A stretch of 57,415 nucleotides of DNA from assembly GCA_934746785.1 (NCBI GenBank), contig CAKVFO010000003.1:1-57415 (forward strand), written 5' to 3'. Position numbers and translations under genes: made by a program. Below are positions 16,166 through 25,108 of this stretch, piece after piece. The DNA is from an uncultured Clostridium sp. GTDB taxonomy: Bacteria > Bacillota > Clostridia > Clostridiales > Clostridiaceae. Each line of letters begins with the position of its first letter. The stretch's first letter is position 1. Below the pieces are notes generated by a model. It was not told the origin of the DNA. It ran no database searches and saw only the letters and a program-made list of their open reading frames with translations.

Positions 16166-18088
16166 TTAGTTATTATTCTTTACAAAATTAAGTCTTCCAC
16201 CAGCTTTTATAACAGCTATTTCTTTTTCTGTTAAATCAGCTACAACTTCAAACTTAAAGTTCTTAGTTACATCTTCTACTGTAACAACACCGTTAACTAA
16301 AGCGTCTTGGATGTTTTCCATCTTAAGATTATCTAACATATCTAATTTATCATAAACAGCAGCATCCTTAAATTCTAATGGAATAATTCCATTATTAATT
16401 AAGTTTGCTTTGTGAATTCTTGCAAATGACTTAGCTATAACTGCTTTAACTCCTAAATATAATGGTGCAAGTGCAGCATGTTCTCTTGACGAACCTTGAC
16501 CGTAGTTTTCTCCAGCAACTATTATTCCACCATTATTATCTTGAGCTCTCTTAGGGAACTCTGGATCTATTGTATTGAAACAGAATTCTGAAAGATAAGG
16601 AATATTAGATCTAAAAGGTAATAACTTAGAGTTTGAAGGCATAATATGATCTGTTGTTATATTATCCTCTACCTTTATAAGAACTTTTCCTTCTACAGCT
16701 TCACCTAATGGTTTATTTATTGGGAATGGTTTTATATTTGGTCCTCTTACAACTTCAACTTCAGCATTAGTTGGTGCTGGAGTTAATATCATTGAATCAT
16801 CTATGATGAATTTTTCTGGCATTTCTACTGAGATATCTACATCCATTTCTCTTGGATCTGTAAGTTCTCCCTTAATTGCAGAAACAGCTGCTGTTTCTGG
16901 ACTTACGATATAGATTTGTCCTGATAATGTTCCACTTCTACCATAGAAGTTTCTATTAACAGTTCTAAGAGAAATTCCATTAGTTCCAGGTGCTTGACCC
17001 ATACCTATACAAGGTCCACATGAATTTTCTAGAATTCTTGCTCCTGAACTAATAATATCAGCTAAAGCTCCATTTCTAGCTATCATCTCCATAACTTGTC
17101 TTGATCCAGGTCCTATAACAAGACTTACGTTAGGATCAACTTTGTTACCTTTTAATATTTTAGCAACCTTCATTAAATCTTCATATGAAGAGTTAGTACA
17201 GCTTCCTATGAATACTTGGTCAACTTTAATCTTTCCAGCTTCTTTTACTTTTACAACATTATCTGGCATATGAGGTTTAGCAGTTAATGGTTCTAATTCA
17301 CTTAGATTGATAGTAACTACTTCATCATATGTTGCATCTTCGTCTGGCTTAAATTCTTTCCAATCTGCTTCTCTTCCTTGTGCTTTAAAGAATTCTAATG
17401 TCTTTTCATCACTTGGGAATATTGAAGTTGTTGCTCCAAGTTCAGCTCCCATGTTAGTAATAGTTCCTCTTTCTGGTACTGAAAGTGTCTTAACTCCTTC
17501 TCCACCATATTCGAATACTACTCCAACTCCACCTTTAACAGTTAATCTTCTTAACACTTCAAGAATAATATCCTTAGCAGCTACCATCTTGTTAAGTTTA
17601 CCTGTTAATTCGATTTTTATAACCTTTGGAGTGTTAATATTATATGCTCCGCCTCCCATTGCAAGCGCAACATCTAATCCACCAGCTCCCATAGCTAACA
17701 TACCAACACCACCAGCTGTTGGAGTGTGGCTGTCAGAACCTATTAAAGTATCTCCAGGAACTGAGAATCTTTCTAAGAATATTTGATGACATATACCATT
17801 ACCTGGTTTTGAGAAATAAACTCCATATTTTGATGCTACAGTTTGAATAAACTTGTGGTCATCTGCATTTTCAAAACCTTGTTGTAACATATTATGATCT
17901 ATAAATGCTACAGATCTCTTTGTTTTTACTCTGTCTATCCCCATTGCTTCTAATTGAAGATATGCCATTGTACCAGTTGAGTCTTGAGTTAAAGTTCTAT
18001 CAATTCTTAATGAAATAGGCTCTCCAACTTTAAGTTCTCCTTCTACCAAATGACTTTTTAGAATTTTGTAAACTAAATTATCACCCAT
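16166..18088 (-). CDS. Aconitate hydratase
   Basis: A 640-residue aconitase that interconverts citrate and isocitrate in the cytoplasm. The [4Fe-4S] ligands are visible as C297 (GSCTNSSYED) and C357/C360 (NSCGPCIGMG). Substrate-site blocks DSTGTMAYLQ and GSDSHTPTAGG lie in the first 130 residues, and the swivel domain has GENYGQGSSREHAAL with DHIMPSNSK before it. It belongs to the shorter ~640-residue class of bacterial aconitases. GGGGGAC precedes the ATG. It lies 40 bp downstream of the citrate synthase gene, so it is probably co-transcribed. No isocitrate dehydrogenase gene follows; toxin remnants do. Confidence 0.93.
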   Translation of the reverse strand: MGDNLVYKILKSHLVEGELKVGEPISLRIDRTLTQDSTGTMAYLQLEAMGIDRVKTKRSVAFIDHNMLQQGFENADDHKFIQTVASKYGVYFSKPGNGICHQIFLERFSVPGDTLIGSDSHTPTAGGVGMLAMGAGGLDVALAMGGGAYNINTPKVIKIELTGKLNKMVAAKDIILEVLRRLTVKGGVGVVFEYGGEGVKTLSVPERGTITNMGAELGATTSIFPSDEKTLEFFKAQGREADWKEFKPDEDATYDEVVTINLSELEPLTAKPHMPDNVVKVKEAGKIKVDQVFIGSCTNSSYEDLMKVAKILKGNKVDPNVSLVIGPGSRQVMEMIARNGALADIISSGARILENSCGPCIGMGQAPGTNGISLRTVNRNFYGRSGTLSGQIYIVSPETAAVSAIKGELTDPREMDVDISVEMPEKFIIDDSMILTPAPTNAEVEVVRGPNIKPFPINKPLGEAVEGKVLIKVEDNITTDHIMPSNSKLLPFRSNIPYLSEFCFNTIDPEFPKRAQDNNGGIIVAGENYGQGSSREHAALAPLYLGVKAVIAKSFARIHKANLINNGIIPLEFKDAAVYDKLDMLDNLKMENIQDALVNGVVTVEDVTKNFKFEVVADLTEKEIAVIKAGGRLNFVKNNN

Positions 18089-18128
18089 TTTTGTCCCCCT
18101 AATTATTTATTTATTTAGATTACTTTTT

Positions 18129-19262
18129 CTATAATTGTTTATATAAAGTAACTAATTCCTTATCAAATAGACTTCTCTTAAGTCTTACAGACAATGCTCT
18201 AACCTTTTCTAATATCTTAGATGCTTCTTCATCAGTTAAATCTATATTATATTCTTTAAACTTATTAATAATTGCAGCTTTACCTGAATGTTTACCAATT
18301 ACTATTTGTCTTTCCAATCCTACTGCATGTGGATCAAAAGCTTCATAGTTCTTAGGATTCTTTATTGCTCCATCAGCATGAATTCCTGATTCATGAGCAA
18401 ACATATTAGTACCAACAATAGCTTTCCATATTGGAAGTTCTCTTCCTGATGCTCTTGATACATATTCAGATATTTCTCTAAACTTAGTTGTATCAACATC
18501 AACATTTAATCCATATACATACTTAAATGCCATTAATACTTCTTCAAGTGCAGCATTACCAGCTCTTTCACCTAGTCCATTAACTGTTAGCCCAACATGA
18601 TTAGCGCCTGCTCTAACACCAGCTATAGCATTTGCTGTAGCCATACCAAAGTCATTATGAGTATGCATTTCTATATCAAAACCTGTTCTTTCATATATGT
18701 CTCTAATTTGTTCTTCAATTTGGAATGGCCCCATTACTCCAACTGTATCACAATATCTAAATCTATCTGCTCCTGCCTGCTTTGCAGTTTCTATGAATTT
18801 TACTAAGAAATCATTATCTGCTCTTGATGCATCTTCACCATTTACTGATACATAAAGACCATTTCTCTTAGCAAATTCAACACCTTCAACCATCTTTTCT
18901 AGTACCCATTCTCTTGATTTTCTAAGTTTATTTTTAATATGAATATCAGAAACTGATATTGAAATAGCAACTGCATCTACACCACAGTCAATAGATTGTT
19001 CAATATCTGATATAACTGGTCTATTCCATGCCATAATACTTGATTTTAGGTTTCTCTTAACTATTTCTTTAATTGCCTTCTTTTCATCTCCGCCCATTGT
19101 AGGAATACCAACTTCAAGTTGATCCACTCCTAAATCGCTAAGCATTGTAGCAATAGCAACCTTTTCTTCATTTGCAAAAACAACTCCTGCTGTTTGTTCC
19201 CCATCTCTAAGAGTTGTATCTACTATGTATATTCTCTTTCCATCTTTTCTACTAACTGTCAT
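18129..19262 (-). CDS. Probable Re-type citrate synthase (homocitrate/isopropylmalate synthase family)
   Basis: A 377-residue enzyme of the DRE-TIM metallolyase family: VDTTLRDGEQTAG (residues about 15-27), the metal-binding pair in MHTHNDFGMA, and NGLGERAGNA. The family includes homocitrate synthase (NifV), isopropylmalate synthase and the Re-citrate synthase of Clostridium kluyveri. It lacks the C-terminal LeuA regulatory domain. The adjacent aconitase, without nif or leu genes, favours Re-citrate synthase: oxaloacetate plus acetyl-CoA to citrate for glutamate synthesis. GGGGGCGATTACTA precedes the ATG. Confidence 0.8.
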   Translation of the reverse strand: MTVSRKDGKRIYIVDTTLRDGEQTAGVVFANEEKVAIATMLSDLGVDQLEVGIPTMGGDEKKAIKEIVKRNLKSSIMAWNRPVISDIEQSIDCGVDAVAISISVSDIHIKNKLRKSREWVLEKMVEGVEFAKRNGLYVSVNGEDASRADNDFLVKFIETAKQAGADRFRYCDTVGVMGPFQIEEQIRDIYERTGFDIEMHTHNDFGMATANAIAGVRAGANHVGLTVNGLGERAGNAALEEVLMAFKYVYGLNVDVDTTKFREISEYVSRASGRELPIWKAIVGTNMFAHESGIHADGAIKNPKNYEAFDPHAVGLERQIVIGKHSGKAAIINKFKEYNIDLTDEEASKILEKVRALSVRLKRSLFDKELVTLYKQL

Positions 19263-19286
19263 TAGTAATCGCCCCCATTTATTTTT

Positions 19287-19328
19287 AATTTGTAAGTTGA
19301 CGTATGCCCCATGTCTACCTTACAAATT
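19287..19328 (-). promoter_or_regulatory. Inverted repeat in the citrate synthase leader; rest of 19263-19572 empty
   Basis: A perfect 10-bp inverted repeat (AATTTGTAAG, 19287-19296; CTTACAAATT, 19319-19328) with a 22-bp spacer lies 25 bp upstream of the citrate synthase start. It could be an operator or a hairpin in the leader. The remainder of the intergenic stretch to 19572 is A/T-rich with no ORF or known riboswitch that I can see. Confidence 0.45.
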
Positions 19329-19572
19329 ATAAAATTACAATATCTTTTTTACTTACCATTTAATTCTAGCATATTGTTTATTAAATAACAATATATTGAA
19401 AATATATTTTTGTATTTTTTGCAAGAACTATACTTACCTCCTTCAACATAACTACAATTATTTTAAGTTTTATTAATAAAATTGCTTATTATTGCAAGTT
19501 TTATAAATCATCATTCATCTGCTTTAACCTTCTAAATCAGTAAAAAATATAATTAAGATTAATATAATAATC

Positions 19573-21126
19573 TTAAAAGTCTCTTTTATACACACTGTAT
19601 CCAAGTTTTAACAACACCTTATATAAAATATAACTTAATAATATTGAACTTACTATAATTAATATAAAACCAAATACTATAGATTTGACTATAGATGTTG
19701 CTAATATCAATGCTCCACCCATACATAAAGCAATAAAAGTTGTGAAAAGAGGCCAATAGGATTTCTTTACAAGTTGTTTTTCTGACTCCCAATCTAGTTT
19801 AGGATTAATAAAGTTAATACATATTCCTAAAATTGAATGTAATACAACTGAAAATGGAATTATTATAAGAGATAGTATAAAAACCTCAGGTCTTAATTCA
19901 ATAAAAAATAAAGCTATTAACGATATTGGTATAATTATTAAATTTATATATACTGTGGATATTATTTTTGATATAATCTGTTTTCTATAACTTATAGGTA
20001 TGTATTTCGATATATAAAAGTCCTTTCCTTCCCTTGAAAGTGCTAAACCAGCACCAGCAGTTATACTAGTTACAAATCCTACTGCAGTAAATACTATAGA
20101 TAAAAAAATTGTTCCTCCATAATTTAACTCTAACAAATCCTTTATTCTTTGCCAATCAGGTCCACTAAAAAAAGCAAAAAGTAATACTAAAGATAAATAT
20201 ATAGTTCCAAAGATACTGCTTATCAGAAAACGTGGAGTTCTGAAATTAATTATAAGTTCTTTTCTTACTAGTGCTCTAATCTGACCTTTCTTTTCGTAAC
20301 CACTATTAAACTTTACTTTTTTCTTCCTTTTCCCAAAACTTCTTTCCCATCTAAACAATAAACTTTTGAAAAACATATGAGGAATTAATTTGTATAATAC
20401 TACTGCAATAAAAATATTTATAAGAATTGCCAACATCAAAGTTTTAAATCCGTCATTACTCATTAATGACATATAATATAACTTGTCTATAACAAATAAA
20501 CTACTAATATCAATAGAATTATAATTAAAAATGTAACCAATTAAAAACATACTAAAAACTTTTATTATTACAAATAGCAATATTCCAATTAAGATATAAA
20601 TACACTTCATTTTAATATTTTGAAACACTTTTAAACAATATGATATACATACGCAAAAAATAGATACCATCGATAATGTAACAACATAAGACATCACAAC
20701 AATAAAAAATGAATAAACATAAAACATAATATCGTTATTAGATTTTATCCCAAAATACGAAATAGGTATGTATATTAACAAGAAAAATTTCATCCTATAT
20801 GCCAATACTGTAAACTTACTAAAGAAGATTTCTTTCTCACTAAAAGGTAAATACATAATGGTTTCCAAATCATCTGTAAAATAAAATATGTTTAAAAAAT
20901 TGAATATACCAAAACTAAATAATGCAATGGTATTAACTATTAAAATTATCTCAAGTATTTCGTTTTGACAATTCATACCTTCAAATATTGGATAACTATA
21001 TTCTATAGAAGAAATAATGGCAACCAAATACATTAATGCTGTCAAGACACTTCCAACCAAAGATTTTATTGTTTTATTCGTATAATAATAAAAATAGTAT
21101 TTAGTTAAGGTTTTCAACTTATCCAA
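19573..21126 (-). CDS. Polytopic ABC-2-like exporter permease, orphan
   Basis: A 517-residue membrane protein with about 12 hydrophobic segments in two groups, separated by a basic loop (RWERSFGKRKKKVKF, about 260). It is a paralogue of the permease at 44396-46033: both share LTKYYF/IITKYF starts, FLNIFYFTDDLE-type and FRTPRFLISS-type segments, and ALSREGKDFYISKYIP. In that second locus the ATPase gene is adjacent; here none is. It probably needs an ATPase from elsewhere or is a remnant of a lost exporter operon. A bacteriocin-like gene is divergently placed 180 bp upstream. Confidence 0.75.
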   Translation of the reverse strand: MDKLKTLTKYYFYYYTNKTIKSLVGSVLTALMYLVAIISSIEYSYPIFEGMNCQNEILEIILIVNTIALFSFGIFNFLNIFYFTDDLETIMYLPFSEKEIFFSKFTVLAYRMKFFLLIYIPISYFGIKSNNDIMFYVYSFFIVVMSYVVTLSMVSIFCVCISYCLKVFQNIKMKCIYILIGILLFVIIKVFSMFLIGYIFNYNSIDISSLFVIDKLYYMSLMSNDGFKTLMLAILINIFIAVVLYKLIPHMFFKSLLFRWERSFGKRKKKVKFNSGYEKKGQIRALVRKELIINFRTPRFLISSIFGTIYLSLVLLFAFFSGPDWQRIKDLLELNYGGTIFLSIVFTAVGFVTSITAGAGLALSREGKDFYISKYIPISYRKQIISKIISTVYINLIIIPISLIALFFIELRPEVFILSLIIIPFSVVLHSILGICINFINPKLDWESEKQLVKKSYWPLFTTFIALCMGGALILATSIVKSIVFGFILIIVSSILLSYILYKVLLKLGYSVYKRDF

Positions 21127-21302
21127 ACAAACTCAGCTCCTTATATTCACTCATTTATATTACTTTAATTTACATATATAATATTTTAAGTAAAAACTTA
21201 TGTCAATATTCAATTTTCAATATATAGCTGTACAATAATTTACTTTTTTTATTTTTTTCTGTCATAATATTACATATATTTTTAAAGAAAGGATTGTTTT
21301 TA

Positions 21303-21451
21303 ATGAATTATCTATATCTGACTTAGAAAATATAGATGGTGGAAAAGTAAGTACTCTTGATGTTGCATTATGTTTAGGTGCTTTTGTTTATCCCCCTATA
21401 GGTATAGTAGGAGCATTCAAAACTTGTAGTGATTATCTTTGTGATAAGTAA
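21303..21451 (+). pseudogene. Double-glycine-leader bacteriocin-like peptide, frameshifted at its start
   Basis: From 21305 a frame reads ELSISDLENIDGG, a textbook double-glycine leader, then a 35-residue core with three Cys (KVSTLDVALCLGAF ... KTCSDYLCDK), ending with TAA at 21449-21451. The ATG at 21303 that suits the AAAGAAAGG site is one base out of frame and meets TAG after seven codons. No ATG, GTG or TTG start exists in the peptide frame. A small deletion after the ATG, or a sequencing error, explains this. Peptidase-C39 ABC exporters cut after GG in this family; none is adjacent. A perfect terminator follows. Confidence 0.7.
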
Positions 21452-21458
21452 TATTTAT

Positions 21459-21496
21459 AAAAAAGTGAGAATTCAAATGCGAATTCTCACTTTTTT
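21459..21496 (+). terminator. Terminator of the bacteriocin-like gene (bidirectional)
   Basis: AAAAAAGTGAGAATTC pairs perfectly with GAATTCTCACTTTTTT around 6 nt. Because of its symmetry it can also stop transcripts coming from nrdD on the other strand. Confidence 0.85.
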
Positions 21497-21536
21497 ATAA
21501 AATACATCAAAGCTAAAAAACATATTAGCTTCTATT

Positions 21537-23657
21537 TTATTTAATTGAATTATATACATGAGTATGACTTTCTGTATGAGTAATTCTATCAGCTCTCTCT
21601 TGAACTTTTCCTGGTCCAAATCTTTCATCTAAGCTTAAATATCCTGTTACTCTAGATATCCCTTGAATATCTGCACTGCCACACTTAGGACATCTTTTTT
21701 CATTATTTTTAAGAGTTTCACCACAATTTTTACAATATCTTATGTGGAAATTAACTCCCATGTAGCTTATATTAGTATATTTGTATGCATAATTGATTAT
21801 ATCCATTATAACCTCACCTGAAGGAGAATCATCTACTTCTATGTAACTTATATGTCCTCCATTGCACATCTTGTGGTAAGGTGCTTCTATATCAATCTTA
21901 TCTTTGATTGATATAGGGTATTTAACTGGAATATGATAACTATTAGTATAGTATTCTTTATCTGTAACACCTGGAATTAATCCAAATAAACTTTTATCCA
22001 TCTTAATAAACTTACCTGATAATCCCTCAGCTGGTGTAGCATAAGTACTCCAATTTAAGTGAGTCTCTTTTGTTAGCATATCTGTTTTTTCTCTTAAAAA
22101 TGAAACTATTTTATATCCTAATTCCCTTGCTTCAACACTTTCTCCGTGATGTTTTCCTATTAGTGCTACTAATGTTTCTGCAAGTCCTATAAATCCTATT
22201 CCCCATGTTCCTTGTTTTAATATTGGTTCAATAGAATCATCTTCATTTAAACCTTCAGAGCCTTTCATTAGACCTTGTCCTGCTATAAATGGTAAATCTT
22301 TCACCTTCAATTTTTTTAACACGTCATATCTATGTAATAATGACTCTTTTGCTAAATTTATTCTTTCTTCAAGAATTTCAAAGAATTTATTTATATCATG
22401 TTTAGCCTGTATACCTATCCTTGGAAGATTAATTGTAACTGGCGCAATATTTCCTCTTCCTGTACAGCCTGGCTCTCCATTTATATTTGACATTAGATAA
22501 GTTCTACATCCCATTGTTGCTGGCATATACCCCTTATCATAATATTCTTTATTAAAATCAGCATCTATATTCATAAAAGTAGGATTCATTCTTTTTGCTG
22601 CTACTTCACATGCTAATTTATACAAATAGTAATATGGATCTTCTTTTTCTCTATTTACACCTTTCTTTACTCTGAATATTATATTAGGGAATATAGGCTG
22701 TTCACCTTTACCTAATCCTTTATTATATTCTTCTAGAAAAGCTTCACACACTAATGCCGCATCTTCTGATTCTGGTAATCCTATATTAACTGAACTAAAT
22801 GGCACCTGAGAACCTGCTCTTGAATGCATAGTATTCAAATTATATACTACTCCCTGCATTGCTTGATGTATCCTACTCTTTAATCTCTTTTCAACTAATT
22901 CATTAATTCTTTCTTCTGGAAGTCCTAATTCTTTAAATTCTTGAATTATTTCTTCTCTTGTTGGTTGAACGAATACAGACATATCATTATCGAAATTAGG
23001 ATGAGATTGGCCCCCAAACATATCGTTCTGTGTTGATTGAAGAAGTATACATGATAATTCAGCTGCTGTTTCTATTCTCTTAGGTCTGTTAATAGTTCCA
23101 TATCCAGTGTTAAATCCATTTTCTAACATCTTTCTAGTTGGAATATGAAGACAATTTGTTGTTAGATTGTAACTATCTAAATCATGATAATAAAGATCTC
23201 CTACCTCATGAGCTCTTGCTAAATATTTAGGCATAGCAGCTAAGTTATGCCACTTATTTGATTCTGACGCGATTCTTAATAATTTAGAACTAAAATTATT
23301 ACCTACATTAGCATTATCTCTATCAGTTTCAACACCAATCTTTTCTATAGCTTTCATCAAATCTGACTTTAATTCCCTTACTCTGTTTCTTTCCTGTCTA
23401 TAATTTGAGTAGGCTACTGCTACTTGAAAGCTTTTACTTTCCTTTAATGCTCTCTCTACACAATTTTGTATTTCTTCGACTGTAATTTTATCCTTTCCAA
23501 TTGCCTCTATATAGCTTACTGCTTTTTCTACTGTATCTAAAAGTATATCTTCCTCAAAGTTAACAGCAATTTCATTTGCAGCTCCCATAATAGCATTTGA
23601 TATTTTATCTCTATGGAACTCGTCTATTCTTCCGTCCCTCTTTATCACATATAGCAC
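21537..23657 (-). CDS. nrdD: Anaerobic (class III) ribonucleoside-triphosphate reductase
   Basis: A glycyl-radical enzyme of about 706 residues that reduces ribonucleoside triphosphates to deoxy forms without oxygen. The N-terminal ATP-cone (VIKRDGRIDEFHRDKI, first 90 residues) senses ATP/dATP. The C-terminal zinc site is CKNCGETL ... CPKCGSADI and the radical glycine lies in SRVTGYLSLDERFG. NrdG (7081-7590) activates it. GTG at 23657 sits 8 nt from AGGAG and gives the usual MxYVIKRDG start; ATG at 23663 is too close to that site. Two NrdR boxes lie upstream. Confidence 0.95.
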   Translation of the reverse strand: MLYVIKRDGRIDEFHRDKISNAIMGAANEIAVNFEEDILLDTVEKAVSYIEAIGKDKITVEEIQNCVERALKESKSFQVAVAYSNYRQERNRVRELKSDLMKAIEKIGVETDRDNANVGNNFSSKLLRIASESNKWHNLAAMPKYLARAHEVGDLYYHDLDSYNLTTNCLHIPTRKMLENGFNTGYGTINRPKRIETAAELSCILLQSTQNDMFGGQSHPNFDNDMSVFVQPTREEIIQEFKELGLPEERINELVEKRLKSRIHQAMQGVVYNLNTMHSRAGSQVPFSSVNIGLPESEDAALVCEAFLEEYNKGLGKGEQPIFPNIIFRVKKGVNREKEDPYYYLYKLACEVAAKRMNPTFMNIDADFNKEYYDKGYMPATMGCRTYLMSNINGEPGCTGRGNIAPVTINLPRIGIQAKHDINKFFEILEERINLAKESLLHRYDVLKKLKVKDLPFIAGQGLMKGSEGLNEDDSIEPILKQGTWGIGFIGLAETLVALIGKHHGESVEARELGYKIVSFLREKTDMLTKETHLNWSTYATPAEGLSGKFIKMDKSLFGLIPGVTDKEYYTNSYHIPVKYPISIKDKIDIEAPYHKMCNGGHISYIEVDDSPSGEVIMDIINYAYKYTNISYMGVNFHIRYCKNCGETLKNNEKRCPKCGSADIQGISRVTGYLSLDERFGPGKVQERADRITHTESHTHVYNSIK

Positions 23658-23708
23658 TAACATCACTCCTATTTCACTACATATAGGATAGGATCTCTTT
23701 GAAATCCC

Positions 23709-23756
23709 ACTCTATATATAGTGTATCGCTTATTGTATAAACACCATATATAGTAT
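23709..23756 (-). promoter_or_regulatory. Pair of NrdR boxes upstream of nrdD; rest of 23658-23983 empty
   Basis: Two 16-bp near-palindromes, ACTCTATATATAGTGT (23709-23724) and ACACCATATATAGTAT (23741-23756), match the NrdR box pattern acaCwATATATwGtgt. Their centres are 32 bp apart, three helical turns, the usual spacing for NrdR pairs. NrdR with ATP/dATP bound represses ribonucleotide reductase genes. From 23760 to 23983 I see only the AT-rich promoter region of the lipoprotein gene. Confidence 0.85.
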
Positions 23757-23983
23757 ATATATAAATCACAAAATTTATTATACTTCATTCATCCATATAT
23801 ATCAATATTAACCTAAAGGCAAAAAATAAAAAGAACTCTATTAAATATATATAATTTCTGTATTATTCTTCTAAACTCACTTTTTTTAAAAAACTTAATA
23901 TTTACCATATTATCCTTTTGTTAATTTTTTCCTTTTAGTTTATAATTAATATATGTAATACACTTTATTTTGTGGAGGTATAT

Positions 23984-25000
23984 ATGATTAAAAATATGTT
24001 GATTTTAGCTTGTTCTATCCTAATATTTTTTTCATTTTCAAGCTGTACAGAAATAAATAATATAACCAATGAAGTTATTGATACTTCAGCAACTCCTGAT
24101 ACAAAAGAAGAAAAGTACTATAACTATTACACTGGCATCGAATGTTCCAAAGAAGAAGTTAACAATTTTGCATTTATGACTATTATAGAAAACTCTTCCG
24201 CCGCAAGACCTCAAAGCGGTATATCTTCAGCAGATATTTTATTTGAAACATTAGCTGAAGGAGGAATCCCAAGATTTTTAGCTCTATTTTCTACTAATTT
24301 CCCTTCTATTATTGGGCCTATTAGAAGTATACGACCTTATTTTATTGATATAGTAAAAGAGTTCAATCTTCCTGTTGCTCATTGTGGTGGCTCTACTGAA
24401 GCTCTTTCAACTATAAATAATGATTCTTCTATAATTAGTATTAATGAAATTAACTACGGTTCTTATTTTTGGAGAGATTCAAAAAGAAAAGCACCTCACA
24501 ACTTATATACTTCATCTGATAATATAAAAAAATATATCTCAAATAAAGATATTAATATTACTAAATCTCAATTTGTTTCTTTTGATGATAACTTTTTTAA
24601 CAATTCAAACTTACAGCCTGCATCAAATATAGAAATACAAATAAATAAAACATATAATACTTCTTATGAGTTTAAAGATAATCTTTATTATAAATTCATG
24701 AACTCAGAAAAAGCTATGGATGCTCTAAATAATTCTCAAATTAATTTTTCAAATATTATTATTCAAAAAACACCTATAACATTATGTAGTGATAATTCTC
24801 ATTTAAATATACCTATTATTGGCAAAGGAGAAGGTATAGTTTTCTCTAAAGGTAAAATGATTAATATAACATGGAAAAAAAATTCTTTAGATAGTAAGAT
24901 AGTTTTACTTGATAAAGACGGTAATTCAGTTGCCCTGTCTCCTGGAAAGACTATGTGGAATATTGTTGATACTAAAACAAAAATAAAAATAACTAAATAA
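23984..25000 (+). CDS. YerB-like DUF3048 lipoprotein
   Basis: A protein of 338 residues with a lipoprotein signal (LACSILIFFSFSSC, Cys near residue 20), so it is anchored outside the membrane. It carries the DUF3048 signature: NFAFMTIIENSSAARPQSGISSADI, then EGGIPRFLALF, GPIRSIRPYF, and later KAPHNLYTSSDNI and a C-terminal VDTKTKIKI. DUF3048 proteins such as YerB are widespread in Firmicutes and not well understood. The ATG at 23984 has TGTGGAGGTATAT upstream; the frame's earlier start lies inside this site. Confidence 0.85.
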   Translation: MIKNMLILACSILIFFSFSSCTEINNITNEVIDTSATPDTKEEKYYNYYTGIECSKEEVNNFAFMTIIENSSAARPQSGISSADILFETLAEGGIPRFLALFSTNFPSIIGPIRSIRPYFIDIVKEFNLPVAHCGGSTEALSTINNDSSIISINEINYGSYFWRDSKRKAPHNLYTSSDNIKKYISNKDINITKSQFVSFDDNFFNNSNLQPASNIEIQINKTYNTSYEFKDNLYYKFMNSEKAMDALNNSQINFSNIIIQKTPITLCSDNSHLNIPIIGKGEGIVFSKGKMINITWKKNSLDSKIVLLDKDGNSVALSPGKTMWNIVDTKTKIKITK

Positions 25001-25013
25001 ATTTTCTTGCTAT

Positions 25014-25064
25014 ACCTTATCAATAGTGATATAGTTAACCATATCAATAGTGATAAGGTTTTTT
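25014..25064 (+). terminator. Composite hairpin terminator of the YerB-like gene
   Basis: ACCTTATC (25014-25021) pairs with GATAAGGT (25052-25059), followed by TTTTT. Inside it TATCAATAGTGATA occurs twice as a direct repeat, so each half can form its own small hairpin. Confidence 0.7.
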
Positions 25065-25108
25065 AAATTTTATAACTACTATTCATCTAATTTACAGGAG
25101 GTTTATTT

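Noticed and set aside
17307..17786. A 159-codon plus-strand frame inside aconitase
   Set aside because: It lies entirely opposite a strongly conserved gene and has no Shine-Dalgarno site or family match.
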